26,569 bases of DNA, from positions 1 through 26,569 of the IMG/VR virus record IMGVR_UViG_3300046002_010180; one strand, given 5' to 3'. Below, one piece after another: positions 1-5,732 of the stretch. This DNA is from a virus. Numbering within the stretch: the first letter of the stretch is position 1; each line of letters opens with the position of its first letter. The notes beneath the pieces were generated by a model, which made no database searches, was not told the origin of the DNA, and saw nothing but the letters and a program-made list of their open reading frames with translations. The position numbers were made by a program, and so were the translations under genes.

Positions 1-81
1 CTGTACGTCAATCGTCGCTGCCCGGCGCACCACGCGCCCGGTCGGCGTCCCCGCGCCCAACGGGCAGGAGGTGCACAATGA
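1..81 (+). CDS. 3' end of an upstream gene (partial)
   Basis: Frame 1 is open from the window edge to a TGA at 79-81, which overlaps the ATG of the next gene in an ATGA arrangement. The 26 visible residues are rich in Arg, Pro and Ala and contain one Cys. This is too little to identify a family. The case for a real gene is only the stop/start overlap typical of coupled phage genes. The other two forward frames are also open here, so this could be spacer. Confidence 0.35.
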   Translation: MYVNRRCPAHHAPGRRPRAQRAGGAQ

Positions 82-545
82 ACACGATTATTCTGGCCCT
101 GGATCTGGGCACGACCACCGGCTGGGCACTGACCGGCCGCGACGGACTCCTCAACGGCGGCAGCGAATCCTTCAAGCCGCAGCGCTTCGAAGGTGGCGGA
201 ATGAGATACCTGCGCTTCAAGCGCTGGCTCACCGACATCAAGCAGTGCGCCGATGGCATCGACTGGGTGGTATTTGAGGAGGTGCGTAAACACGCCGGCG
301 TCGATGCCGCCCATGCCTATGGCGGCTTCATGGCGCACCTGACGGCCTGGTGCGAGCACCACCAGATCCCGTACCAGGGCGTGCCCGTGGGCACGATCAA
401 GAAGCACGCCACCGGCAAGGGCAACGCAGGCAAGGCCGAGATGATCGTGGCGGCCAAGGCGCGCGGCTTCGATCCGGTCGACGACAACCACGCCGATGCG
501 CTGGCGCTGCTGGACTGGGCGATGGCCCAAGGGGGTGTGGCATGA
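78..545 (+). CDS. RuvC-like Holliday junction resolvase (phage type)
   Basis: A 155-residue protein with an RNase H-like fold signature. The first strand, ALDLGTTTGWAL, carries Asp9; VVFEEV carries Glu67/Glu68; the C-terminal DDNHADAL motif (residues 135-142) supplies the last acidic residues. This spacing of metal ligands is that of RuvC-family crossover-junction endonucleases, which cut four-way DNA junctions during recombination or before packaging. The length is normal for phage members. The ATG at 78 follows a strong Shine-Dalgarno (AGGAGGTG, spacing about 5), so I prefer it to longer forms. Its stop overlaps the next start (ATGA), so the two are probably translationally coupled. The fold assignment is fairly safe; the exact substrate is inferred. 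Confidence 0.8.
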   Translation: MNTIILALDLGTTTGWALTGRDGLLNGGSESFKPQRFEGGGMRYLRFKRWLTDIKQCADGIDWVVFEEVRKHAGVDAAHAYGGFMAHLTAWCEHHQIPYQGVPVGTIKKHATGKGNAGKAEMIVAAKARGFDPVDDNHADALALLDWAMAQGGVA

Positions 546-910
546 GAACCCATACCGCTTCCATCCCCTGCGCCCTCGGGCGTCTGGCCTCGCCGTCACC
601 GGCCAGCTCTGACGAGCTGCGCGCCATGCGTGCAGCGGCCTGGCACAAGCAAGGCATCGTCGTGGTGCCGCTCGACGAGATCTTTGACGAGTGGGATCGG
701 GCGTTCCTGTCCGGTATCGCCACCAAGCTCTACGGCGCGCGCACCGTTGCTTCCCGCAAGAGCACACCTTGGGCCGAGGGCGAGGTGATCGACCGGGGTG
801 ATGGCGAGACCTGGACGGTGATCGCCACAACACCGAAGTCTGTCACCTTGCGCCGCAGCCGCGATGGTGCGCTGGCCACCCTCGGCCAACTCGGGGAGGG
901 CCGGCCATGA
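542..910 (+). CDS. Hypothetical phage protein, 122 aa
   Basis: The start overlaps the resolvase stop (ATGA), and the stop overlaps the next start in the same way (907-910). That coupling supports the reading frame. The N-terminal 25 residues are Ser/Pro/Ala-rich. Then comes a predicted helix (ELRAMRAAAWHKQG), an acidic stretch (LDEIFDEWDRAFL), and a C-terminal part with beta-strand character (GEVIDRGDGETWTVIATTP). I do not recognise the family. The frame stays open far upstream of 542, but that part is inside the resolvase gene and lacks a plausible start. Confidence 0.6.
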   Translation: MRTHTASIPCALGRLASPSPASSDELRAMRAAAWHKQGIVVVPLDEIFDEWDRAFLSGIATKLYGARTVASRKSTPWAEGEVIDRGDGETWTVIATTPKSVTLRRSRDGALATLGQLGEGRP

Positions 911-1497
911 CCAAGAAGACACACCGCGCCCGGGCGGCTGCCGTGAAGAAGCCGCGCATTGGCGATGAACGCATCCGGCCTGACGGCAGCGTGATCCGCT
1001 ATGTGCGCGAAGAGGACGATGACCAGAAACCGGCGGAGCACTTTCGCAGCGTGGATACCCTGGCGCTGATGCTGAGAAACCGCACCATCACCGAAGCCAT
1101 GCACGACGCGGGCCAGCAGTTCTCGCAGGACTTTGCGCGAGCGTTTGGCAGTGGGGTTGCCAGTCCCAAGCTCGATGGTCTGCCGGGCGGGACGTCGCCG
1201 GGCGAGATGATGGTCGAGAGAAATGCCGGTGCCGCCCGGGCAGTGCGGGATGCGCTGGATGCGGTGGGCGGCAACAGCAGCCCGGCTGGCTCGGCGCTGT
1301 GGTTTGTGGCCGGGCTGCAGATGTCGGTGCGCGATTGGGCGCTGCGCTTGGGCTGGAGCGGCAAGGCTATGTCCAAGGAGGAAGGCAAGGGCATCCTCTT
1401 GGCCGCTCTGGGCATGCTGGCTCGGTACTATGGCTACGAGCGCCGAGCGCGACCACGCCAACCACCGCCGGTGCAGGAGTTTGCTCGGTCAGGCTGA
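907..1497 (+). CDS. Hypothetical protein with DUF6456-like C-terminal part
   Basis: A 196-residue protein with a basic N-terminus (TKKTHRARAAAVKKPR), a short acidic run (EEDDDQ, about 36-41), and a helical C-terminal half. The order 'initiating helix, ITEAMHDAGQQFSQDF, later ALWFVAGLQMSVRDWALRLGW, then LAALGMLARYYG' resembles the layout I know from DUF6456 proteins, where a tryptophan-containing helix pair ends in an ALARHYG-like motif. DUF6456 function is unknown, although some members are fused to HTH domains, so a regulatory role is possible. It is coupled to the preceding gene by an ATGA overlap and ends inside the promoter of the GNAT module. Confidence 0.5.
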   Translation: MTKKTHRARAAAVKKPRIGDERIRPDGSVIRYVREEDDDQKPAEHFRSVDTLALMLRNRTITEAMHDAGQQFSQDFARAFGSGVASPKLDGLPGGTSPGEMMVERNAGAARAVRDALDAVGGNSSPAGSALWFVAGLQMSVRDWALRLGWSGKAMSKEEGKGILLAALGMLARYYGYERRARPRQPPPVQEFARSG

Positions 1498-1509
1498 TTG
1501 GCGGATAAT
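1481..1509 (+). promoter_or_regulatory. Candidate sigma70-type promoter for the GNAT module
   Basis: TTGCTC at 1481-1486 and GATAAT at 1504-1509 are separated by exactly 17 bases. The -35 box lies in the end of the preceding gene. Transcription would start near 1516, on the edge of the inverted repeat at 1515-1539, and lead into the small gene at 1559. Confidence 0.5.
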
Positions 1510-1514
1510 CTCGG

Positions 1515-1539
1515 ACGTCACCCCAGCGCGGGGTGGCGT
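1515..1539. promoter_or_regulatory. Inverted repeat at the predicted transcription start (candidate operator)
   Basis: CACCCC (1519-1524) and GGGGTG (1530-1535) flank AGCGC. The outer bases ACG/CGT also pair, with one T-G wobble between. The position just downstream of the -10 box is what an autoregulating antitoxin would need. A 5' UTR hairpin is the alternative. Confidence 0.4.
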
Positions 1540-1558
1540 TCGATCCTGGAGCGAATTG

Positions 1559-1738
1559 ATGAAACCCGCAGCATTCAAAGCGACACCGAAGTTGGGTGTG
1601 GAAGCCAGCCGAGCCTTGTTGAAGGCCGTCGGCGGCGTCACCTTGACCGAAGAGCGTCGCCGCGAGTTGGCCTCGCTGGCCGAGTCTGCGCGCTTGGCCT
1701 TCGCCCGTCCGCTGCCTGCCAAGGCGAATGGCCATTGA
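1559..1738 (+). CDS. Small protein upstream of GNAT; candidate antitoxin
   Basis: A 59-residue, basic, Ala-rich protein. A central segment (LTEERRRELASLAESARLAF, about 29-48) should form a single amphipathic helix. It overlaps the GNAT gene by 11 nt, and both follow one promoter. Small-gene-then-acetyltransferase is the arrangement of TacAT/AtaRT-type toxin-antitoxin pairs. Those antitoxins are ribbon-helix-helix (DUF1778) proteins, and I do not see a clear RHH strand-helix-helix pattern here. The antitoxin role is therefore inferred from position only. The ATG at 1559 sits 6 nt after GGAGCG. Confidence 0.55.
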   Translation: MKPAAFKATPKLGVEASRALLKAVGGVTLTEERRRELASLAESARLAFARPLPAKANGH

Positions 1739-2270
1739 TCGAGACAGCCTCACCCTTCGACACATCCGCGATGTTGAAGACGAGGTTCTGAAGCAGTTCT
1801 CCTGCGGTCGCCCCCAACTCGACGAATTCCTGTTTGAAGATGCGCGCGACTATGACGCGCATGGCCTGACCAGCACGGTGCTGGTGTTTGCCCAAGGCTA
1901 CGATGCTCCGGTTGCGTACTTCAGCCTGACGGCTGACTCCGTTCACCTGAGCAGTGGCGAGCGTACCGACCTGGGTCTGCCCTTCGATGTGCCGATCAGC
2001 TACTACCCGGCCGTCAAAATTACCAAGCTCGCCGTGGTGAGTGAACTGCAACGCAGCGGCATCGGTGATGCACTCATCGAGCTGATCTGCGGCATCGTCT
2101 CCACCGCCCCGTTTGCGGTGCGACTGCTCACGGTCGATGCGGTCAATCAGGACGCGGTGCTGAACTTTTACGAACGCACCGGCTTCATCGAGAGCCTGTC
2201 GGAAAAGAAAGAACGCCAGAGCCAGAAGGTGCGCGACACGATTCTGATGTTCAAGGATCTGTACCAGTAG
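1728..2270 (+). CDS. GNAT-family N-acetyltransferase, candidate toxin
   Basis: A 180-residue protein with GNAT hallmarks: strand beta4 ITKLAVVSEL (98-107), then the acetyl-CoA pyrophosphate loop QRSGIGDALI (108-117; the family motif is Q/R-x-x-G-x-G/A), and a C-terminal NFYERTGF (146-153) with the conserved Tyr of motif B. The length matches TacT/AtaT-like toxins, which acetylate aminoacyl-tRNA and stop translation, but housekeeping acetyltransferases share these motifs. Overlap with the upstream 59-codon gene and a dedicated promoter favour a toxin-antitoxin module carried as a moron. The acetyl acceptor cannot be told from sequence. Confidence 0.75.
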   Translation: MAIDRDSLTLRHIRDVEDEVLKQFSCGRPQLDEFLFEDARDYDAHGLTSTVLVFAQGYDAPVAYFSLTADSVHLSSGERTDLGLPFDVPISYYPAVKITKLAVVSELQRSGIGDALIELICGIVSTAPFAVRLLTVDAVNQDAVLNFYERTGFIESLSEKKERQSQKVRDTILMFKDLYQ

Positions 2271-2310
2271 CTCGCCGAAAAAATATTTGCATGCCGAACC
2301 CAAAACCAAC

Positions 2311-2339
2311 TTGAATGGTGGCATGCCACAAGGTACAGT
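2311..2339 (+). promoter_or_regulatory. Candidate promoter with palindromic operator in its spacer
   Basis: TTGAAT (2311-2316) and TACAGT (2334-2339) are 17 bases apart. Within the spacer lies the perfect 10-bp palindrome TGGCATGCCA (2319-2328). A further GCATGC half lies upstream at 2289-2294. The local sequence is more AT-rich than its surroundings. It would drive the genes from 2440 on. Confidence 0.45.
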
Positions 2340-2360
2340 AATCCCGTACTGCTAGTACCT
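2331..2360 (+). promoter_or_regulatory. Bulged hairpin in the leader
   Basis: AGGTA (2331-2335) pairs with TACCT (2356-2360) and CAGTA (2336-2340) with TACTG (2347-2351), around the loop ATCCCG. A 4-nt bulge, CTAG, sits on the 3' side. It overlaps the candidate -10 box, so it may act as a DNA site rather than as RNA structure. Confidence 0.4.
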
Positions 2361-2361
2361 G

Positions 2362-2399
2362 CGCCCACTCGATTCGTTCCAGTGGGCGTTGTCGTTTCT
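2362..2399 (+). terminator. GC-rich hairpin with T-rich tail (attenuator or terminator)
   Basis: CGCCCACT (2362-2369) pairs perfectly with AGTGGGCG (2381-2388) over an 11-nt loop. It is followed by TTGTCGTTTCT, an interrupted T tract. It lies between the GNAT gene and the 2440 gene, so it could end GNAT transcription or attenuate transcription from the 2311 promoter. Confidence 0.5.
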
Positions 2400-2439
2400 G
2401 GGCCTGGCGTTCGCCTCTCTGCCCAGCGCTGGAGACCCC

Positions 2440-2643
2440 ATGAAACTCCTCATCACCCGCCCGGTGGTTCTCGCCGGCGACGGCGGCGTGCGCTCGTTCG
2501 TGCCTGGCCTGACGGTCGAGGTCGATGCGCAGACTGCCCAGCAGATCCTGGAGCGCCAGGCCGGCATCGCTGCTGACCTGGTTGCCCAGCCCGACACCCC
2601 AGTCACTCCACGCCGCAAGAAAGCCGCTGATGCTGAAACTTGA
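2440..2643 (+). CDS. Small phage protein, 67 aa
   Basis: The protein begins MKLLITRPVVL, has a central helix (DAQTAQQILERQAGIAADL) and ends in a basic/proline tail (PDTPVTPRRKKAADAET). A tight overlap (14 nt) with the next gene suggests joint expression. The ATG at 2440 follows GGAGA at a suitable distance. Short proteins with an initial beta-strand and a basic tail are common between phage structural genes, but I cannot assign a family. The open frame extends to 2389, where it runs into the hairpin, so the shorter start is better. Confidence 0.6.
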   Translation: MKLLITRPVVLAGDGGVRSFVPGLTVEVDAQTAQQILERQAGIAADLVAQPDTPVTPRRKKAADAET

Positions 2644-3199
2644 TGTCACTGCTGATGTAGCCAAGGCCACCGAGCATCTGTCCGAACTGGCCGCCAAGCA
2701 CATCCCGAACGCTGCTGCGAAGGCACTGACCCGCACGGCATTCGACGCCCGCGATGCCGTCCGTGATGGTCTGCCCGAGCGCTTCAACCTGCGCCGGCCG
2801 TGGATCAGCCGGGGCATCGGTGTCACGCCGGCCAAGCCGCGCACGCTGATGGCCGAGGTCTGGTCGCGGGATCGGTTCATGGCGCTGCAAGAAACCGGTG
2901 GCACCAAGACCGGCAAGCTGGCGATTCCCGTCGGCCCGATGGCACAGACCGCCCAGACCCGCGTCATCCCCAAGAGCCAGTGGCCGGGCCAGGTGATGGC
3001 GAAGAAAAACGTGTTCTACCGCGCAGGTAGCGTGTTCGAGCGCCGGGGTGAGAAGCGCATCTTGGCCTTGTACCTGCTGCGTCGTCAGCAGAAGGTCGAG
3101 CCGCGCTTTGGCATGGCTGACACGGTGAGGAGCGTGGCGCTGCGTGAGTACCAGCGGCAGATGCAGCGGGCGCTGCGCGAGGAGCTGACGAAGGCCTGA
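2630..3199 (+). CDS. Putative minor tail protein, gpZ-like
   Basis: A 189-residue protein. The N-terminus (a short strand, then a helix HLSELAAKHIPNAAAKALTRTAFDARDAV at about 17-45) resembles the opening of lambda minor tail protein Z, which has 'VPGAAAMAINRVA' in the same place. Its length is also close to gpZ (192). The C-terminus is a basic helix (REYQRQMQRALREELTKA). gpZ acts in finishing the tail before it joins the head. The similarity is remembered, not computed. The odd part is location: in lambda, Z lies between FII and U, whereas here it lies before the small terminase. An HK97 gp10-type head-tail protein is an alternative. Confidence 0.5.
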   Translation: MLKLDVTADVAKATEHLSELAAKHIPNAAAKALTRTAFDARDAVRDGLPERFNLRRPWISRGIGVTPAKPRTLMAEVWSRDRFMALQETGGTKTGKLAIPVGPMAQTAQTRVIPKSQWPGQVMAKKNVFYRAGSVFERRGEKRILALYLLRRQQKVEPRFGMADTVRSVALREYQRQMQRALREELTKA

Positions 3200-3355
3200 T
3201 GCATGCATCTGAACACTGAAAGTCGATAGCGCTAGAACGCGTCAGAAAGGCCTTTGAGTGACTTCGCGATGCAGGCATCAACGAGCATTGCCAGGGTTGC
3301 AATCGCGCCTCTGGCGACGATTAATGGGTCCTCCCGGGCCATCGGAAGCGCGGGG

Positions 3356-3380
3356 GCCGCGCGCAGCGCGAGGCTTTTTT
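3356..3380 (+). terminator. Rho-independent terminator-like hairpin
   Basis: GCC-GCGC (3356-3362), loop GCA, GCGC (3366-3369), two-base bulge GA, GGC (3372-3374), then six T (3375-3380). It would end the transcript of the two genes at 2440-3199 before the small terminase. Confidence 0.55.
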
Positions 3381-3400
3381 AGCGTCAGAGATAAAAAATA

Positions 3401-3422
3401 GGTGGTCAGGTGGTCGGTGGTC
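3401..3422 (+). repeat. Three direct GGTGGTC repeats upstream of the small-terminase gene
   Basis: Copies at 3401-3407, 3409-3415 and 3416-3422. They lie 34 bases before the start codon. The same heptamer occurs three times in inverted orientation inside the gene (3617-3649). Confidence 0.7.
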
Positions 3423-3455
3423 ACCCGGGCTGCCATCGACCGGTTGGAGATTCCC

Positions 3456-4010
3456 ATGAGCATGAGCTTGCGCGCCTACGCCCGGCATCGCGGTGTGGCC
3501 CTGTCCGCCGTCCAGAAGGCGATTGCCACGGGCCGCATTCACCCTGAGCCCGATGGCAGCATCGATCCGGCCAAGGCGGATGCCCAGTGGGATCGACACA
3601 CCCGAACCGCCCAGCCGACCACCCCGAGGGTGACCACCGCCCGACCACCGCCTGTTGCCCAGCACGCTTCCCAACCCGCTTCCCAACCCGCTGCACCGCC
3701 GCCGATGCCCCAGGCCAGCGACGATGCCCGAGGCGTCGATTACCACAAGGCCCGGGCGGTGCGCGAAACCTACTCGGCGCGCCTGGCCAAGCTCGAATTC
3801 GAAGAGCGCACCGGCAAGCTGATCAGCAAGGACGAGGTCGATATCAAGTATTTCCAGCTGGCCCGCCAGCTGCGGGATCGGATGCAGCAAATCCCGCGCA
3901 AGGTCGCCCCCGAGATCGTCGCCCTGGTGGTGGCCGACCCGGATGTGCGCGGTGTCACCGACATCTTGGATGTCGCCATTCGTGAAGCCCTGGAGGATCT
4001 GGCCCGATGA
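3456..4010 (+). CDS. Terminase small subunit candidate (Nu1-like DNA-packaging protein)
   Basis: A 184-residue protein. The N-terminus (LRAYARHRGVALSAVQKAI, residues 4-22, then TGRIHPEPDGSID) looks like the winged-helix DNA-binding start of Nu1-type small terminases, which recognise the packaging site. A low-complexity Pro/Thr/Ala/Gln linker follows, including two SQPA units (about 70-78). The C-terminal part (YHKARAVRETYSARLAKLEFEERTGKLISKDEV, 94-126) is the coiled region that binds the large subunit in this family. The ATG at 3456 follows GGAG at a good distance. Its stop overlaps the next start. The large subunit is 6.6 kb downstream, an unusual separation. Confidence 0.7.
   Translation: MSMSLRAYARHRGVALSAVQKAIATGRIHPEPDGSIDPAKADAQWDRHTRTAQPTTPRVTTARPPPVAQHASQPASQPAAPPPMPQASDDARGVDYHKARAVRETYSARLAKLEFEERTGKLISKDEVDIKYFQLARQLRDRMQQIPRKVAPEIVALVVADPDVRGVTDILDVAIREALEDLAR
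3617..3649 (+). repeat. Three GACCACC repeats inside the small-terminase gene
   Basis: Copies at 3617-3623, 3632-3638 and 3643-3649, inverted relative to those at 3401-3422. The segment 3628-3639 is the exact reverse complement of 3415-3426 (12 bp). The copies encode part of the Pro/Thr linker. Confidence 0.65.
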
Positions 4011-4249
4011 AGAAACACCCGATCAAAACCCACCCGATGTGGAATCCCGAAGAACCCGCCTACGCCGATGTGGGCGATGTGGTCGGCAAAGCCTTCGCCG
4101 CGGGCCTGCGCCCCGATCCTGTCCAAGAGCCAGTGTCGGCAGAGCGGCCCCCCGAGCTTCTTGAAGCCTTGGTGCGCGATGCCCTACGCCAGCACCTTGA
4201 TGCGCTCATTCCGGTAATCGCCCGCGAGATCACCCAGCGCCTGCGCTGA
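4007..4249 (+). CDS. Small phage protein, 80 aa
   Basis: It starts within the stop of the small terminase (ATGA), which supports coupling. The N-terminal half is polar and Pro-rich (HPIKTHPMWNPEEPAY). The C-terminal half is one predicted amphipathic helix (PELLEALVRDALRQHLDALIPVIAREITQRL, about 49-79), suggesting oligomerisation or binding to a partner. The family is not recognised. Position between terminase and methyltransferase genes gives no clear function. Confidence 0.6.
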   Translation: MKKHPIKTHPMWNPEEPAYADVGDVVGKAFAAGLRPDPVQEPVSAERPPELLEALVRDALRQHLDALIPVIAREITQRLR

Positions 4250-4253
4250 TTTC

Positions 4254-4275
4254 TTCGTCAGATCCCTCTGACGAA
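4254..4275 (+). promoter_or_regulatory. Perfect hairpin ahead of the first methyltransferase gene
   Basis: TTCGTCAGA (4254-4262) pairs with TCTGACGAA (4267-4275) over the loop TCCC. An upstream in-frame ATG at 4275 sits in the 3' arm, which argues for the start at 4305. There is no strong T tract, so it may be an operator or leader hairpin rather than a terminator. Confidence 0.5.
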
Positions 4276-4304
4276 TGCTTCAACATTTTCGTCGAGGGTC
4301 ATCG

Positions 4305-5732
4305 ATGACGACTCCCTTCACCCCTGCCATGGCCAGCCGTATCGAGCTGTGGCCGCTGGATCGACTCAAGCCCTACGCCAAGAATGCGCGCACCCACTCC
4401 GATGCACAGGTGGCACAGATCGCCAGCAGCATCGTCGAGTACGGCTTCACCGCGCCGCTGCTGGTCTCGGGTGACGGCGACATCATGGCCGGGCATGGTC
4501 GCCTGGCTGCTGCGCAGAAACTTGCGCTCGATGTCGTGCCGGTGGTCGTGCTCGATCATCTGACACCTACTCAGCGCCGCGCGTACATCCTGGCGGACAA
4601 CCAACTGGCGCTGCAGGCCGGATGGGATGAAGCGTTGCTGGCTGCCGAGCTGGCCGAGCTGTCCGCCGCCGGTTTCGACCTGGCACTCACCGGCTTCAGC
4701 GACGACGAGCTGGCCGACCTACTGGGCAATGCCGATCCGGGTGACGAAACAAATCCGCCAATTGGCGGATTTACTGAAGACGCCGACGAGGACATCCCGC
4801 AGGCACCAACCAACCCGGTCAGCCGAGCCGGCGACATCTGGCAACTGGGTGCCCACCGCCTGATCTGCGGTGACTCGACCGACCCGGCTGTGGTCGCTGC
4901 GCTGATGGCCGGCGACCAGGCGAGCCTGTGCTTCACCAGCCCACCCTACGGTCAGCAGCGTGACTACACCCAGGGCATCGCCGACTGGGATGCGCTGATG
5001 CGCGGCGTCTTCGCCAACCTGCCCATGGCCGGCGACGGCCAGGTGCTGGTGAATCTGGGTCTGATCCACCGCGACAACGAAGTGATCCCGTATTGGGATG
5101 GCTGGATCAGTTGGATGCGCACGCAAGGCTGGCGGCGTTTTGGCTGGTACGTCTGGGACCAGGGGCCGGGGATGCCCGGCGACTGGGCCGGACGCCTGGC
5201 ACCCAGCTTCGAATTCGTCTTCCACTTCAACCGCGAAAGCCGCAAGCCCAACAAGATCGTGCCGTGCAAGCACGCCGGTCAGGACAGCCACCTGCGCGCC
5301 GACGGATCATCGACGGCGATGCGCGGCAAGGATGGTGAAGTCGGGGGCTGGACCCATGCCGGGCAACCCACCCAGGACTACCGCATCCCGGACAGCGTGA
5401 TCCGGGTGATGCGCCACAAGGGCAAGATCGGCCGGGACATTGATCACCCGGCGGTGTTTCCGGTGGCCCTGCCCGAGCACATCTTGCTGGCGTACTCGGA
5501 CCCAGGCGACATCGTCTTCGAGCCCTTTGGCGGCTCCGGCACCACGATCCTGGCCGCGCAAAGAACTGGCCGCCAGGCCCGCGCCATCGAACTCGCTCCG
5601 TCCTACACCGACGTGGCGGTCAAGCGCTTCCAACAAAACCATCCCGACATCCCGGTGACCTTGCTGGCGACCGGACAGACCTTTGCCGAGGTCGAGGCAG
5701 AACGACTGGAGACGACACATGCAACTGAGTGA
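4305..5732 (+). CDS. ParB-like domain / DNA methyltransferase fusion 1
   Basis: A 475-residue protein. Residues about 10-110 are a ParB/Srx-type N-terminal domain: IELWPLDRLKPYAKNAR, then the nucleotide-binding signature MAGHGRLAAAQKL (61-73). After a short linker comes a class-beta amino-methyltransferase: motif IV TSPPY (211-215) precedes the AdoMet motif I FEPFGGSGTT (405-414). TSPPY is found in N4-cytosine and some N6-adenine enzymes, so the modified base is open. This fusion is common in phages and usually protects phage DNA from host restriction. The start at 4305 follows GAGGG; an ATG at 4275 lies in a hairpin. A 22-bp perfect palindrome falls in the interdomain linker. It overlaps the next gene by 14 nt. 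Confidence 0.85.
   Translation: MTTPFTPAMASRIELWPLDRLKPYAKNARTHSDAQVAQIASSIVEYGFTAPLLVSGDGDIMAGHGRLAAAQKLALDVVPVVVLDHLTPTQRRAYILADNQLALQAGWDEALLAAELAELSAAGFDLALTGFSDDELADLLGNADPGDETNPPIGGFTEDADEDIPQAPTNPVSRAGDIWQLGAHRLICGDSTDPAVVAALMAGDQASLCFTSPPYGQQRDYTQGIADWDALMRGVFANLPMAGDGQVLVNLGLIHRDNEVIPYWDGWISWMRTQGWRRFGWYVWDQGPGMPGDWAGRLAPSFEFVFHFNRESRKPNKIVPCKHAGQDSHLRADGSSTAMRGKDGEVGGWTHAGQPTQDYRIPDSVIRVMRHKGKIGRDIDHPAVFPVALPEHILLAYSDPGDIVFEPFGGSGTTILAAQRTGRQARAIELAPSYTDVAVKRFQQNHPDIPVTLLATGQTFAEVEAERLETTHATE
4751..4772. repeat. 22-bp perfect palindrome inside the first methyltransferase gene
   Basis: AAATCCGCCAA (4751-4761) is followed directly by its exact reverse complement (4762-4772). It encodes the NPPIGGF linker segment (residues 150-156) between the ParB-like and methyltransferase domains. 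Confidence 0.8.

Larger units (their letters stand above)
3200..3455. other. Non-coding interval before the small terminase
   Basis: No open frame with a ribosome binding site was found in this 256-base stretch. It contains a terminator-like hairpin (3356-3380), an A-rich patch (3391-3400) and three GGTGGTC repeats (3401-3422), listed separately. The first 150 bases show nothing I can interpret. Confidence 0.6.
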
